Below, piece after piece: positions 11,283 through 25,441 of a stretch of DNA of 64,000 bases. The DNA comes from Hirudinaria manillensis (taxonomy: Eukaryota; Annelida; Clitellata; Hirudinida; Hirudinidae): positions 2,717,501 through 2,781,500 of the forward strand of contig CM067527.1 of assembly GCA_034509925.1 (NCBI GenBank). Reading direction: 5' to 3'. The stretch's first letter is position 1, and each line of letters begins with the position of its first letter. Below the pieces are notes generated by a model that ran no database searches, was not told the DNA's origin, and saw only the letters and a program-made list of their open reading frames with translations. Both the position numbers and the translations under genes were made by a program.

Positions 11283-13266
11283 CTTAAATAGTTTTTAAAA
11301 TTAAACAATGACATTATAATATTATTACATAACATTATTATTGCTTTCGTTTCTCAAATTCCTATAAATTTTTATATTTAAAATTACCGTTTGATTAGAA
11401 ATGGCGCCTGATATTATTTCTGGAAATTCCCAAAATGGCCGCTTTTGTGAATGAGTTTCGTTGAAGTAAAATTTAGAAAATATTTTTATTTCCATGATTT
11501 AAGCGACAAAGAAGGAAAAATGAGGTGAAAATGCTTGAAATATTCGCGGCTGAAATTCTACTTTCAGATGATCGATGAAGTCAACATTCAGCCATTTTTT
11601 TTTTTTTGCATTTGTTCGTTAATTTCACAAAATTTCTCTGAAATTTTACAGAATTTTGTTTAGTCACAAGAACCTAATTATACGTGTATTTCACTACAAA
11701 GGATTATAATTTCTCCTAATATAATTAAATTTAATTAAATTTAATTTATTAATTGCTCGTAAATATTTTAAGAACTAATTAATAAATCAAGTCTATTCGA
11801 GTTATTTCTGAGAAATTATTAGGAATCTTCAAAATAGACTCTCATTCAGGAAAAAGATGTTCATTTCATTTTCTAACTTTGCGCCGAAGTGGCCACATAA
11901 ATATGAATATAATTATAATTACAATTATATTTATAATCAATAATTATAATTACAATTACAATTATAAATAAAATAATAACATAAATATTACTCGTAATCG
12001 GTGTAAAGCTATTTCCACCTCAAGAAGAGACAATAATTTTCGTTAAATCAACACTTCCACCTGGCGACCGCTTCGCAAACAGTTTTCTTATCTCATCGAA
12101 TGTTTTAGAAATAATTTTGATTCATTAATTTCTACTATGTTTAATGTTATATTAATTATTTATTAATGTTAATTATTATTTATTACTATTATGTTTATTA
12201 TTATATTAATATAATAATAAGATTATATTAATATAATAATAAGATTATATTAATATAAGAATAAGATTATATTAATATATTATATTCATTATTTATTAAT
12301 ATTATATTTATTATTTATTAATATTATATTTATAATTTATTAATGTTAATTATTATTAAACATTTATTTATTTGATTAAATACCGTGTCGTGCGACATTT
12401 AATTTACAATGTCACACTATGTCATGACATTAACACGTCATTTTAGTACTTAAATATTTTTCACGGCGATGGAGAATGGTTCAAACCAGGCCTTGAACTC
12501 CCGGACTTTGGATGATAACAAAATAAAATTTTAAGAAGATAATATAAAGTAATACAAACTAGCACAAACAAATACAAAAGAATACAAAGAAATACAAAAG
12601 AATACAAACGAATACATTAGCACGGATGTTATCGCGTGTCGATTCGTCCTACTACCTATGAGAACGAAATTCATACTGAAAGGAGAATTGAAAATGAATG
12701 AATATTATTTATTTATTGGACTGCAATTTGTCATCCATTTGTTTACGGCTTTGTTTTGAAGATATTCACAGATATTTACAGGTATTTGTGGGTATTCATA
12801 AGCATCAATTACTGTAATTACTGTTGGTTTAGTCGCAGAAAATGTGCCAACAAAACAACTTCACAAAGACATACAATACAAACAAATTGTAGGCCGTGAA
12901 CATGAATACTTCCTTAATATCATGTCGCAATTTGTTGACATTTACAAATTAAGAATGAATTTTGAAAATAAATATGAAACATACGTGGCAACTGGTATTG
13001 TTTGAGATACTATTCCACCCCTAATGCGTATGGATCGGTGATACTGAATGAGGTGCGATATTGCTAACATTCACTCGGCATCACCATAGTCATCATCATT
13101 ATCATCATCATCATCGTCGTCGTCATCGTCGTCTTTATTACGTCATCTCAAACAAAGGAATCGAGGTGAACCAGCTTGTGCCAATCACAGGTGAGACGCC
13201 CCTCTCCAACCGCACTTCACGTCCCACGATCACCTGACTATTTCGCTCTTTTATTGACATCTCCAT

Positions 13267-13292
13267 TCTTTCTCTTCTTCTTCTTCTTCTTC

Positions 13293-13365
<73 letters not shown>
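13267..13365 (+). repeat. (CTT)n-(ATT)n microsatellite
   Basis: A CTT triplet tract passes directly into an ATT tract of about 23 units. The poly-Leu and poly-Ile open frames over it are artefacts of the repeat. Confidence 0.9.
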
Positions 13366-14137
13366 CTCTCTTGAGAGGGAGACAGGGAGATAATGCCTTG
13401 GGAGAGAGCAGGTGCAGCCAAGAAGACGTATTAAGAACTCACCTGCATTCAGAGGAGCTTGGATAAACCTCGCACCTGGCTCACTAGAGTGAATCAGCTG
13501 GCTCGTCAACCACACGCACGCACGCACACACGCACACCGTTTCTTAATATCTCCTATTTGAGTCACATCCCTCACCCACACATCCATTCATCGCCCCGGA
13601 GGAGAGGAGGAGAAGGGGTTGGTTCGGGTGGGTTGAATGGGTGGGTGAGTGGGTGGATCAGAGTTGGCGCCAGGTGAGTACAGCCATAAATAATTCAAAG
13701 ATAAAACAACGACAAACAAAGCTCAGTAGACAGCAAGATCGCAGTTGTACGGAGAGACGCCAGGAGAGAGAATTACATCGTGGACGATAATAGGTGAACA
13801 CGTGTGTGAAGCTGTCAACAAATGAATTTAATAAAAAAACTATTCATTTATTAAACGCTTGCAACTCAATTTATTAATAAATACATTTATTTATAATAAA
13901 TTACATTACATTAAATTATTAATTTATTTTAGTAAATTTATTTATAATGAATTAAATTGGGTATTAAAATAAATATAATAAATGTTTTTTTTTTATTTTG
14001 ATTTTATTTAATAATTCAATTTAATTTATTAATTTGAATTTTAAATTCATTTATAATCTTCTGCCTTTTTCAAAGGCAATTCGTTTGGAACACAAATTCT
14101 GTTTACATTATCGATCGAGCAATGGGTGTTTCTGGCT

Positions 14138-14256
<119 letters not shown>

Positions 14257-15171
14257 TATTATTATGGTTAAAATACAATTTTATTTGACGATTCTAAACC
14301 AGGGCGTTGTTGTCGCTGTTGTTGTTGTTGTTCTAAAATTGTTACGTCAGTTGTTCGAGAAAAAGTTGTTGCTTGGAAATGATTTAGGAATTGGGTTCTT
14401 CAACAGAAATTAACCTCCATCCTCCATCCCACCCAAACATCCACTTACCCACCCATCCATCCATCCATCCACTTACCCACCCAAACATCCACCACCCATC
14501 CATCCATCCACTTACCCACCCACCCATCCATCAATACATCCATCCATCCATCCGTCCGTCTCCTTAGGCAGCACAGTTTAAAAGCCCCTGAAACAACTTC
14601 AATCTCCATTAAACGCACAGAACACGACGTCGTCTTCGTCCTCCTCCTCATTTCGATTGCTGATTGATCGTCGATTGTTGAACGAAAAAAGAAAGAAAGA
14701 ATTATTTATAATTAAACGAATTATTAAAATAAAAACGAAAAAATATTTTCCCTTTCCTGATTTTAATTTTAAATTTAGCCTCAGTTTGGAAGGTTAATAA
14801 TCTCCAGGGTCGAGTGTTCGAATCTCGGCTCGTCCAACATTGTCGGATCTTTGTTGTCGGATTATCGTTCTCGGGAAGTATCGACTTTCGTCGGAATTAA
14901 TTATCTATTTACCTTTATTAGTGTTAATTAAACTCAGAAAAAGGATTATAACACCCTAATATTGTTGTCGTTGGCTGGAAACTATTGTTGTTGACACATT
15001 CTGTTGATATTGTTGCTGTCAACGTTTATTGTTCTCTGAATCTTTCCCATCCACCCACCCATCCACCTACCCACCCACCCATCCATCCGTCCATCCATCC
15101 ATTGTGAATGTAACGTTTCCATCGGTTTCCAAGAAAATCTATGAGCCGATCGAGACCTGTCCATAAACAAT

Positions 15172-18100
15172 ATGGCGGCAGCAATAATGAAGCACGACGA
15201 CGCGCACAAAGACAACAACCACGACGACAACAACAGCTGCGGCACCAGCAAAGAACAGAAATGGTCACGTGACAAAGAATCCACGGAGGGCGATAATGGA
15301 GCAGAATTGGATGTCGGTACCTCGTGCGAACCTATCGACGTCGAAGGTTGGTGTTCTGTCAATATTTTGATGTCGACGACGATGATGATAACGATGATGA
15401 TGATGACGATGATGACGACTGTGTTGATGATGGCGGTGGTGGTGATGATGATGATATTATGGATGACAAGACGATGGTGCATAGGAACATATAATTAACA
15501 TTAGCGATAATGACGAAAGTGGTTGTAATGATGATGATGATGATGATGATGATGACGATGGTGGTGATGATGACGACGACGATGGTGACGTCATTCAAAA
15601 TGGATGTATGTGCGAACGGCTTGGTTGTCATTGACAACACTCCCATTGATGGACGAGGCAATTGTTTCCGCATTTGGCGGAACGAAGCAGACGACGATAT
15701 TTATTAAGTAAATAACGAATTAATTAATTATTTGTAAAAGTAATTAATTAAATTAATTAAAATATTTTTTTATGAATTCTCACAAATGGTTTTTAATATT
15801 CGAAATAAATACAATAATAATAATTTTATCAACGTAATATCGTCGAAATAATGTAGGAAATAAATAAATAAAAGATTAATTTTTGTTTTTTCGCTTAAAT
15901 AAACAAAAATATTCCCGGAAAATATAACACATTGAGCGCGTCTCTAGCCTTTGATGACGTCATGTGCAGTTAACACAACAACAACAACATCATCATCAGC
16001 ACCACCATGGATCGAGCGTAACTTGAATTCTGAAACTAATTTTTCAACCGGAATATCGAACCATTGAGGAGAATAAACAGAGATTTTGAGCAAAATATTC
16101 GAAGGAATTTACTGAATTTGAAAGAAATTAGCAAGAAATTTGGGCTTTAATCGGGTTTTATTCCTGTCTGCGATATGAGTGCCTAATCTGCCAGTTGGAA
16201 TGGAGTCAATATTAACCATTTTCAAGCATTTCATACTCGGTTATGATGATGACGAAGAAGAGGAATTGTATGCCTCAACAAGTACAATAGATTATAAATT
16301 CATTTACTGTAATAAATGTAATCCAATTCAAGTAATCACAATTGTCTATACAATTATTGATTATTATTCTGACATAATGGGCATAATTTAGCGTTTTAAA
16401 TAAATACACTTAAATATAATTACACGATTGATGACCGCCTAATTATAATGATTACAGTAATTATAATATATCTAAATAAAAACATTATTATTTCAATTTT
16501 GATAAAATCTCCTCAATTTTCGACAGACGTTGACAGCGAGTCGTCATCGCTCCACAAAATGGCTTCCGATAGCGAGGCAGAATCGAAAGTCGTGACTTCT
16601 GAACCCAGAGTTCAACTCGTGCCCCTGTCGACCGGCGAGAACTCGAGGGGCGAAGAGGTCAAGAAAAGGTCAATTTCAAGGTCGTCCGACTACGAGAAGC
16701 TCGTACCAAACGGGTTCGTCAGCAGAGGAGATGCCCTCGACAAGAACAATACGTCAAGAACCACCAGCAGCAACAACAACGACAACAACAGCAACAACAA
16801 CGCCGACGACAGCAGCAGCAGCAGCAGCGACGACGACGACGATGTCGTCGCGACAAAGACGGCAGCCAAGGAAAACAGTCCTAACGTCAGAAGAAAGCGA
16901 AACTTCGGCTGGAATTGGATGAACGGCTCGAACGAGGCGCACTTCCGTGCCAGTCGTCCGTACGACGTCGACGACGACGGCGGCGACGGCCCTCTTCCCA
17001 AGGAGGATGAAGACTGCGAAGATGAACAGGATGTGGAAAGAGACGGCGACTACGAAGAGCACTATCAGAGATACGTCAACGTTGACGCCAACGTCCGTCG
17101 GAAGGGCAACACATACTACGTCAACGTGGCCGGAAGCGACGATCCGATTGGTCGCGACGGGGACATGGACCGCCCACCGGAGGCCAGGGAAAGCCCAGCA
17201 GATGGTGACAAGTTCGTTCTCTTCGAAGACGAAAGCTACGACGACGACGACGACGTCAGCGTCCGAGGCGGTGAGGATAACGACAACGTGACGCGTCACG
17301 AAAAAGCCGGTGACGGTGACGTCATCGGGGCGAGTCCGGAAATCGAAAAAGGAATTCTCTGTCCGACCGGAAGCGGAAATGGAAAAGACGACGACGACGG
17401 CATGAGCCGTGCGGTCGGCGACAGCGTCCTCGGTCGGCAAAGGGCCGGCGACGGTCCGGAAAAGACGGCGACAGAAGCAGGAGGCCACGGGTTCGATGAG
17501 AGACTCGACAGCGATGACGTCATGAGGCTGAGAAGGAACGACGTGGAAGAGTTCCAGTTCTCTGACGTCACCGGGGATTTCCAGACCTACGACCAATCGG
17601 AGGCCGGGGCAGCCATCGACGTTGCCGACAAGAACGACAAAGGCTACAACGATGACGATGATGATGATTACGACGATGACGATGATGGCGGTGATGATGA
17701 TTATGATTATGAATATGATGACGGAGGTGCCGATAACGACGACAGTCCGAACGTGGTGGAGATCCGTGATGAAGCCGACAAACCGGATGTCTGGAAAGGA
17801 GTTCCAGAATGCAATGAAGAGATTCCAAACAGTACGAACATCATCATCACCGTCCTTCACTCACCTCATCATTGCTTCTACGATGACGACGACAACGACG
17901 ATGATTACGGAGTTGATGATGATGACGATGATAATGACGATGAAAACGAAGCCGACAGTCGTAACCTCCGCGGTGCTGATGATGATATTGATGATGACGG
18001 TGGTGGTGATGGAGGTGGTGATGGTAATGATAATGGTGATGTTGACAAGCCTGGTGAAGATAAACTCGTTACTGGAGGTCACTGCGATGATGATGACAAC

Positions 18101-21100
18101 GATGTGGCCGGTGATAATGCTGGTGATGATGACTATGGCGGTGATACCAGACGTGATAACTGTGCCGACGACAAACGCTCTGATGACGTCGGTGGTTATC
18201 ACTTCGCCGGAAACGAAAAATATGGAGAAGTCGATGTCGCTGGCGATGGTAACCATGGTGATAGCCATAATGATGCCGGAGGTCATGACGATGACGACGA
18301 CAATGATGATGACGGTCATGATGACGATAATGATGATGACGACAACAACAGACAATGTGCAACACGTGAGGATGAGGACGAAGTGAAGCTGGAAAAACAG
18401 GCAGAGTTGATTTTCCATCAAAGCGTCCATGATTATGATGATAGTCGCGTCGGCGATGATAATGATGATGGTGGTGATGATGATCTCAACAAACACGGCG
18501 ACCAAGAGAAACACAGTCATGATGACGATGCGGAAAAGCATGGTCATGATAGTGATCGTGAAAAGAAGGGTGTTGATGATGATCTTAGAAGGCCTGTTGA
18601 TGGAAAAGATGATGATGATCTTGCAAAACCAGGCGATGATAACGATCTCGGAAAGAGTGGTGTTGATACTGATGACCCTAGAAAGGTCGGTGATGATAGT
18701 GAAATCCATCGGAAAATGGAATCCGTCAAAAAGGTTCCACCAGTACCGGCGGAAAAACCCAAGCTGAAGATCCGTGGAGCTCTGAATGCCAGGATGGCGT
18801 CAGAGGATCTGGAATCGAAGCGAACCTCGTTCCGGAAAGGTAATTGTGTCCTATTATGATAATTGATTAATTTATTAATTTATTCACTTGTTCATGATTT
18901 ATTGATTTATTCAGTGGTTATCGTTAATTTTTACTTCGGTTGATAAATTACATCCTCAAGCTGGAATATGTTAATCGAAGGAACGACTTTGGAAAATAAT
19001 ATTATATTAATTACTATTTATTAGATATTCCAACTGTTTCAACCACCACCATCATCATCATCATCGTTCTCATTATAATAATTATGATAATCAATGATTC
19101 CACTCGAAAAATGGAACGAGACGAATCAATGTCCGCCCATGTACACAGAACAAACATAAAAGGTCAAGGGTCACGGGTCGCTTTGAGTAACCCTTTGGTT
19201 ACGGGGAAATGACCACGATGACCTTCCATCACTATCATTATCGACGTCATTGTCGTCGTCGTTGTCATCATCATCATCATCATTCTCATCGTCGTCATCA
19301 TTCTCATCGTCCTCATCGTTGTCATCATCATCATCATCACCATCATCGTCATCATCATCATCGTCCTCATCCTCATCGTTATCATCACCATGATGTTATT
19401 GTCAACATCGATTCATCGATCAAAATCGTACAAAGGGCCTCACGAGCTGCACGTGCAGAAGAAGCAATTTATTTATGGTCGTCATCAGGGTCAGGATGAT
19501 TGTGCCGATGATGACGACGATGACGATGAATATGGATTATTATTATTATTATTATATATTTTATTATATAATTATTATATATTTCGTTGGAATGAATACT
19601 ATGTAATTATATGATAATAATAATAATGATGGTAATTATTATTATTATAATAATTATTATTATTATCATAAACAATAGCTCTTGTTTTTAGAATATGATT
19701 TAAAAATCGTAAATTTAACAATTCAATTTCTCTATTTTCGACAATAAAAACTTTTTAATTCCAGGAATTTGTTGTACCGAACCTCAGCATGCACTGGAAA
19801 TCCTAAGGACGAGCTATAAATTGCGTACGTCCGTATATAATTTTGTTTCGCTATAATTATGCCCGTAATTATAATAATAATAAATATTCAATGAACTTAA
19901 TATACGAGTAATTATAATAAATATTTAATCAATAATATGTTTTATCTTGTAAATGATTTGGTTTATTATGGAAATCAAAATTGGTATTGTCACCGATGTT
20001 ATTATAACTAGATGGTTATGTCATTATGCAAATCATTCGTGTTATTATATTTACGAGCAGTAATTTCATTCAGCAATTTTGATAATTAATAAAATTATAA
20101 GTTAATTATGATATTATTATTAATTATGCAACAAAATTACGATCACGACTCATTTACATATTCAGATGACGTAACCAGAAGATCGACAAAGTCCATTTGT
20201 GAGCATGCAAAGTTTAAATTTTCTGAACAATTACAAATAATAAATATATAAATAATAAATAAATAGATTATAATTAATTTTATTATGCTCATTTCAACGA
20301 AATCACTGAAAGGATGGATTGACGGTTGAGAGGATGAATGGATGATTGACTAGCGGGTTGATCTGCTTCCCATATTAAATTCGCCAGGGGGGCCGTCATC
20401 ATCATCATCAATCATCAATCGAACGTGTGATCTTTATCTGATAAACCTCTTTCCAGTAATGCATTCCGCATGTTCGTACCGGAAATTCCGACCCGAATTT
20501 AAATCCGGGTTGTCCCACTCCAGGTATGATTAGGTGAACTGCAAATAGGAAGCAGAGAGGTTGCCAACTTGATAAATTAACCTCCAATACCACCCCCTGC
20601 AGTTAGCAGGCAATATTTGATATTACAAATGATGTGCTTATCGTCGCCATCGTCGTCGTCGTCGTCGCCATCAATATCATCATCGTTGTCATCGTCTTAA
20701 CCAATCATCAAACTGCATTTCACACGTACACTTTCACAAGTTTTGGTTTTGTTGGTCACCGGAGATCCTAGGTTGAATTGGGACGTTGAATTCTGATTGA
20801 ACGAATTCTGATTGAACGAATGCTGATTGAAAGAATTGATTGAAAGAATTGAAGATTGAACGAATGCTGATTGAAAGAATTGATTGAAAGAATTGATTGA
20901 AAGAATTGATTGAACGAATGCTGATTGAAAGAATTGATTGAAAGAATTGATTGAAACTGCCCTCAAAAAAAGGACTTTCCAGGTCTCATATCTTTGTCTT
21001 CTTCGCGTTAAACCTGAAATCGATTGTAATCCCCTCTCTTTTCCATCAGCTCTATCTCCCCCTCTCTCTTCCTTCCTTCATTCCTTCCTTCCTTCCTTCC

Positions 21101-23014
21101 CTCTTTCTCTCGTCATTCATTCCGGTCGCATTTATCTCCATTAGCTCCGTATCCATAGTAACATAGAATGAAAAACAGAGGCTTCGGGATGGACTGGAGA
21201 CGATGATTCAATGGAATCCATTTGCGTTGTGGAATTGTAGACGGAATTGAGGGTATCATGAGGTGTGGATTGATTGTTGGATGGGTTGATGGATTGATGA
21301 ACGGACGGAGGGATGGAGAGGTGGACAAATGAAGAATGGATTGAGAAATGTGGATGGTGATTGATACGGGAAACCGTCTTTTTCAGATAGCGATGATATT
21401 ATGATGACTGTGTATTGTCAGGATGATGATGACGGCGGTGGGTGATGATGATGGTGATGCCGATGGTGGTAATGATGATGATGATGATGACGACGATGAT
21501 GATGAATTTAAAGTCCACTTTTGTTTTCCAGGGACCACCGTGGAACGACCTAAAAGAGTAACAGGTTTGGTGATGATGACGATGATAATGCTGATGATAG
21601 CGGCGTCGATGATGATAATGATGCTGGTGATGACGATGATGATCTAAAGACGACTATGATTATGGAAACGATAATGATGATGATGATTATGACGACGACG
21701 ACGACTGTGATGAGCCCGATATCATGGATTTAGTTTCAGGAATCAGTTGGGCAGCTGATACGGGCACCTGCAAGTCGTTGGACACCCAAATCTACTCTGG
21801 AACAAATAGACTCTCAGGTAAGGGTGTCAAGGTCAATACCCTCGTAAGTGATTGAAGGTCGTTCTAAGGTCGTCAGTACATTGAGCATGGAATGAGTTGG
21901 AATTTATCATTATAATGATATTATATTGACATTTAAGTTGTAATGATTCATCATAATTATGCTGTTTAAGCATTGTAATTGTGAGTTTTGTTTTATTATG
22001 GTTAGTAAATGTTTTTAATATTTATAATTCATAATAATTTATAATAAAGGAGATTCACGTCATTTTCGGCTTTCTTCTCACGGATTTTAATTTGACAAAA
22101 TTTGGTGCAAGCAAGGAATTTGAAATTAAACTTTACAATATTATTTTCGATCGTCAGTAATATTGAATAATATTATACTCGACATTAAAACAGAGATGAG
22201 AAAAAAGATTGAGGCTAGAGAACAAAAGTTGAACGACTTGTCAGTGAAAATAATTGAAGGACGGGGTAGGTCAGCCAACGAAAGGTCAAAAAAGAAAGGT
22301 GACGGTCCGGCCACTGAGGGAGATGGAGCCCCTGGAGCGGCCACTATGTGTCGTGGTGAAGAGCAGAAATCTTTCGGCCAAAATCTCATGTCAAAATGGT
22401 TATTATTGAATTTATCAATTTACCTAGAACAAGAATATTGTTCCCTTAATATAATCTCCAAAATTGCACTCTGTCGTCAAATTCAGTTTGTTAATTTTAC
22501 ATCAGCATCTAAATAGTTTCGTCTTCTTTATCAATTAATTCATTCCATTCCTTTTCACGACAAGATGTTTGCTTTCCTGTAAAAGATTTCGCTTAACGCC
22601 CAGTTATTGCCATTCGTAAAATTAATTCGATCATAAGGCTCTTGCAAAAATCCTTCTTGAAGGAATCTTAAGAAAATTGCAAGATTTCTTCATTTACGAC
22701 TGATTTTGACAGGAATGCCCGAGAGGGATTAAGAAAAAATACGATTTTTATTTGTACAAAACTATATTGCGTGCTACTAATTCGTATAATTTACAAGTAA
22801 TTCTCAGATAAAGCTTGTAAACATCTGAATTTATGAAATTATTCTTAATGAAATTCACTTTTCGTTTTCTAGCGACCTCGGCAAAGCAGACGAGATAACA
22901 GTGGTGAGAGAGGAGGTGGTCGTGGAACCGGCCCCTAAAAAATCGAAAACTAAGAAAAAATCTAATTTCTTCATCAAAACGTTTCGATCGATCAAGAAGA
23001 GGTTGTACAATTGA
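15172..23014 (+). CDS. Asp-rich acidic protein of unknown function
   Basis: Seven exons join in one frame to about 1001 residues: 15172-15346, 16527-18839, 19765-19824, 21532-21564, 21740-21817, 22194-22398 and 22873-23014. Every junction has GT/AG and matching phase. The start (ATGGCGGCA, in good context) gives MAAAIMKHDD. The 2.3-kb second exon encodes a low-complexity chain: an SN-rich part, then Asp runs of up to six residues mixed with Gly, Asn and His. The C-terminal 200 residues are more ordinary: a charged, possibly helical stretch MRKKIEAREQKLNDLSVKII, then a basic tail KKSKTKKKSNFF and FRSIKKRLYN. There is no signal peptide or membrane segment, so cytosol or nucleus is inferred. Acidic proteins of this kind can bind calcium, basic proteins or histones, but nothing here shows which. 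I do not recognise a family. The gene model rests on splice logic only. Confidence 0.68.
19209..19395 (+). repeat. (CAT/CGT)n triplet tract in intron
   Basis: ATC/GTC triplets fill this part of the intron after exon 2 of the Asp-rich gene. The tract is the reverse-strand equivalent of the GAT/GAC triplets that code for Asp in the preceding exon. Confidence 0.85.
20783..20965 (+). repeat. 13-bp GATTGAAAGAATT minisatellite
   Basis: Tandem variants of GATTGAAAGAATT and GATTGAACGAATGCT occupy about 180 bases of an intron of the Asp-rich gene. Higher-order alternation of the two unit types is visible. Confidence 0.85.
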
Positions 23015-23928
23015 CTCGAAATTTTGTCCAATTGAGGGGCGGAAGCGATGGACTCCTACCGGTACCCATTGAAATTTTCTAATATTTTTAAAAGCCCGCC
23101 GTGGAGATTATTTCGGAGAAGCACGTTTGATGATTTTTATTCTCAAGTCGCTGATTGGAACCGGCACTTTATTTGCTTGAGATTCATTGTCAACGTAGTT
23201 GCTTCTGAGGAGTTTTCCTGGAAGCAACTGACCCTTCCGTCGTGGAAAGGCCTTATCGTAATTTTTTCCATCAACCTCTCGAAACCGAACCTTGAAGCCT
23301 CGTCTGCTGCTCTTTACGTATTTTTTAAACATTCTTTAATGCCATATTAATGGACTGACTGTTGTGCATTAAACTTTGAAAGGCTGCCTTGTGTACATAA
23401 TCGGACGTCTTACATCAATTAGGGAAGCATAACAATTCGGCTGCTTGATTGTTCAAGATAATAGAGTGGAATTTTATTCTATATTGAGGCATTATTTCCC
23501 ACTCAACTTGCAGAGAGATTGCTCCTTCGATTTCCCACTCGAAATCAAGAGTCGGGAAAGAACTAATCGTCAAAAATAGGTTTAAAAGTGCTACGTGCAG
23601 CCATTGCAAGACATGCCAAAAGAAGCTTGATAAGCTAGGTTCTGCTCAAGAATAAATGCACTCTTTGCACCGAGGAAATTATGAAACAATTCCAGTCATT
23701 GAATCGGGCGCTGATTTACTGCAAAGCCGACTCGCCTGCAAATTCAGATTCAGATTTTCCTTTATGAGCAGTGGAGTCTTACTATGTGAGAAAATATAAC
23801 ATCAAAAAGTTAAATTCTTGTGCCAATAGGAATAATGAAATTGGTAAAACACTAATATTGATCACTGATTTTTTTTTCAGATTTGAATTTATTTTTTTTT
23901 AAGTAGAAAATGATCTATCTTAATATGT
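23015..23928. other. Convergent 3' region between Asp-rich gene and MRPL47
   Basis: Probably 3' untranslated sequence of the Asp-rich gene; a plus-strand AATAAA lies near 23651. It is less A/T-biased than true gaps. It contains a 100-codon plus-strand frame from 23048 (ATGGACTCC) and an overlapping minus-strand frame (23108-23332); neither resembles a known protein. Confidence 0.45.
23888..23893 (-). terminator. Probable poly(A) signal of MRPL47
   Basis: TTTATT on the plus strand reads AATAAA on the minus strand, about 36 bases past the MRPL47 stop codon. Confidence 0.55.
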
Positions 23929-25223
23929 TCAGTTCTTCTTAATATCTGCTGGACCTCGCATAAGGTCAGCCAATTTACCACCTATGCTGGAGGTATCTGG
24001 TGTCAGAGTACCTTTGAGATGAGGGTGAAATTGTTCAATAAACTTGACTTTGCCAAAGATTTTTCTCCTTTGCTTATACTTTTCTTTGAGAATCTTTTCT
24101 CTCCAGAGCTTAAGGAAAATATTTTGCCAGCCACCGTGGAAACTGTTCTTTGTGCTCATGTGGATAGGTTTGAAGTGTTCTTTACACTTTTTCCAGTATC
24201 CCATTCCCAGAGGATTGTACGTCCACCTGCGCGGGGGCTCGCCAGTCTCTCCGGTTTCGAGCAAATTGTAAGCCCTGTTTCTTTCGTGTACGACATCTAG
24301 CAAGTTTTCCATGCTCTCCTCTACTTTCTCCAGCCTCTCCGGACTAGGCATCAACTCGCATGCGCGCACGTATTCGGCTTCCATGGTCATTATCATGTTT
24401 CTTTCCTTCAACAGGACGTACCTTAAAAATAAAAAGAAGAAAATTTGAGCAAATTGTTGGTGCTTTGATAAGTGACAGGCTCAAATATAGTTCAGGTGTT
24501 TGGATTTGTTGCCAAAAGTTGAATATGCAATGACACATGTCTATACACAAATTGAAATATATTGTTACAAAATTCATATCGGTCCAAAAGACAAAAATTC
24601 TTTGAACTAGAGAACTGCCCAAAGCGATGACTGAAAGAGCAAAACTGAAGAATTGGGTGCATTCTATCACAAACCTTTGCAACCAAAGTCCTTAATTTGA
24701 AGAACAATCAATGAAAAGTGAAGGAATATTTATAACATACCAAAGCTTATGAAGATCAGAGTTGCTTTTTAGTCTCAATTCATCCATCCTCCATGGCCTT
24801 CCTTGATTGAGATTGAAAATTTGAGCAAAGATGTAAGTGAGCTTATCTATTATTTAACCAGCATTTTCATTAACAAGTAGAAGTACTTACCCACTGCAAC
24901 TGTGGAATCACCCCAATTATCTTGCTCATCGAAGAATTCCATCAGACCATTTCTGGTACTGGATGTGCTAATGCTTGCAGATGCCGTCCATCTTTCGATC
25001 AAAAACAAATAATTGTTCGTAAATAAATTAATGTCTTTACACGCGCTAATCACATACACATGCTTCAAAGTCAATCTACGTTAATAAATCATGAAAATTC
25101 AAACAACCTTAGTGGAGTGGACTTCGTTACTTGTTCAAAAAGCTCTGAACTTCGAGAATATGCCTTGCTCAAAATGTTTCGACAAAGCAAACGAGGCAGC
25201 GCCCTCGTCAAGGAGGCAGCCAT
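23929..25223 (-). CDS. MRPL47: Mitochondrial ribosomal protein L47 (uL29m)
   Basis: Four minus-strand exons give 256 residues: 25223-25108, 24991-24891, 24801-24741 and 24421-23929. Human MRPL47 has about 250. The protein belongs to the large mitoribosomal subunit near the exit tunnel and is the counterpart of bacterial L29. Diagnostic segments are GLMEFFDEQDNWGDS, GRPWRMDELRLKSNSDLHKL (the L29 core), WYVLLKERNM and MPSPERLEKVEESM. The N-terminus MAASLTRALPRLLCRNIL is basic and amphipathic, as expected for mitochondrial import. An in-frame upstream Met at 25280 would spoil that presequence, so 25223 is preferred. The gene is head-to-head with the TMEM179-like gene. Confidence 0.95.
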
Positions 25224-25441
25224 ATTTACGAAAACAATGAAAATCGGGATGTACTCGTTGCCTTTCAACCATTTCGGCATTTAATAAGAATAATTTAAAA
25301 ATTTATTTTTTTTTGTGGAATATTTAATTTAGACTTATTAAATACTGTTATGAATTCAAAATTAATAACATTTAAAATTTTTAGAGCATCGTCTTGTGTC
25401 ACCTGTTAAAAGCAATACCTGTGATTGTATATGTTTTGATC
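25224..25441. promoter_or_regulatory. Shared bidirectional upstream region (MRPL47 / TMEM179-like)
   Basis: Only 218 bases separate the two divergent start codons, so the promoters must overlap or the first untranslated exons must cross. There is no TATA box in a clear position on either side. Inferred from gene layout. Confidence 0.5.

Noticed and set aside
15510..15707. Frame ending DGRGNCFRIWRNEADDDIY as an exon of the Asp-rich gene
   Set aside because: Open and moderately complex, but it starts inside a GAT tract, ends in a stop, and is not needed: exons 15172-15346 and 16527-18839 join in phase without it.
16754..18709. Long minus-strand and shifted plus-strand frames over the Asp-rich exon
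   Set aside because: GAT/GAC triplets read in other frames give Met/Thr, Ile/Val or Ser/His runs. Only the Asp frame links to flanking exons in phase.
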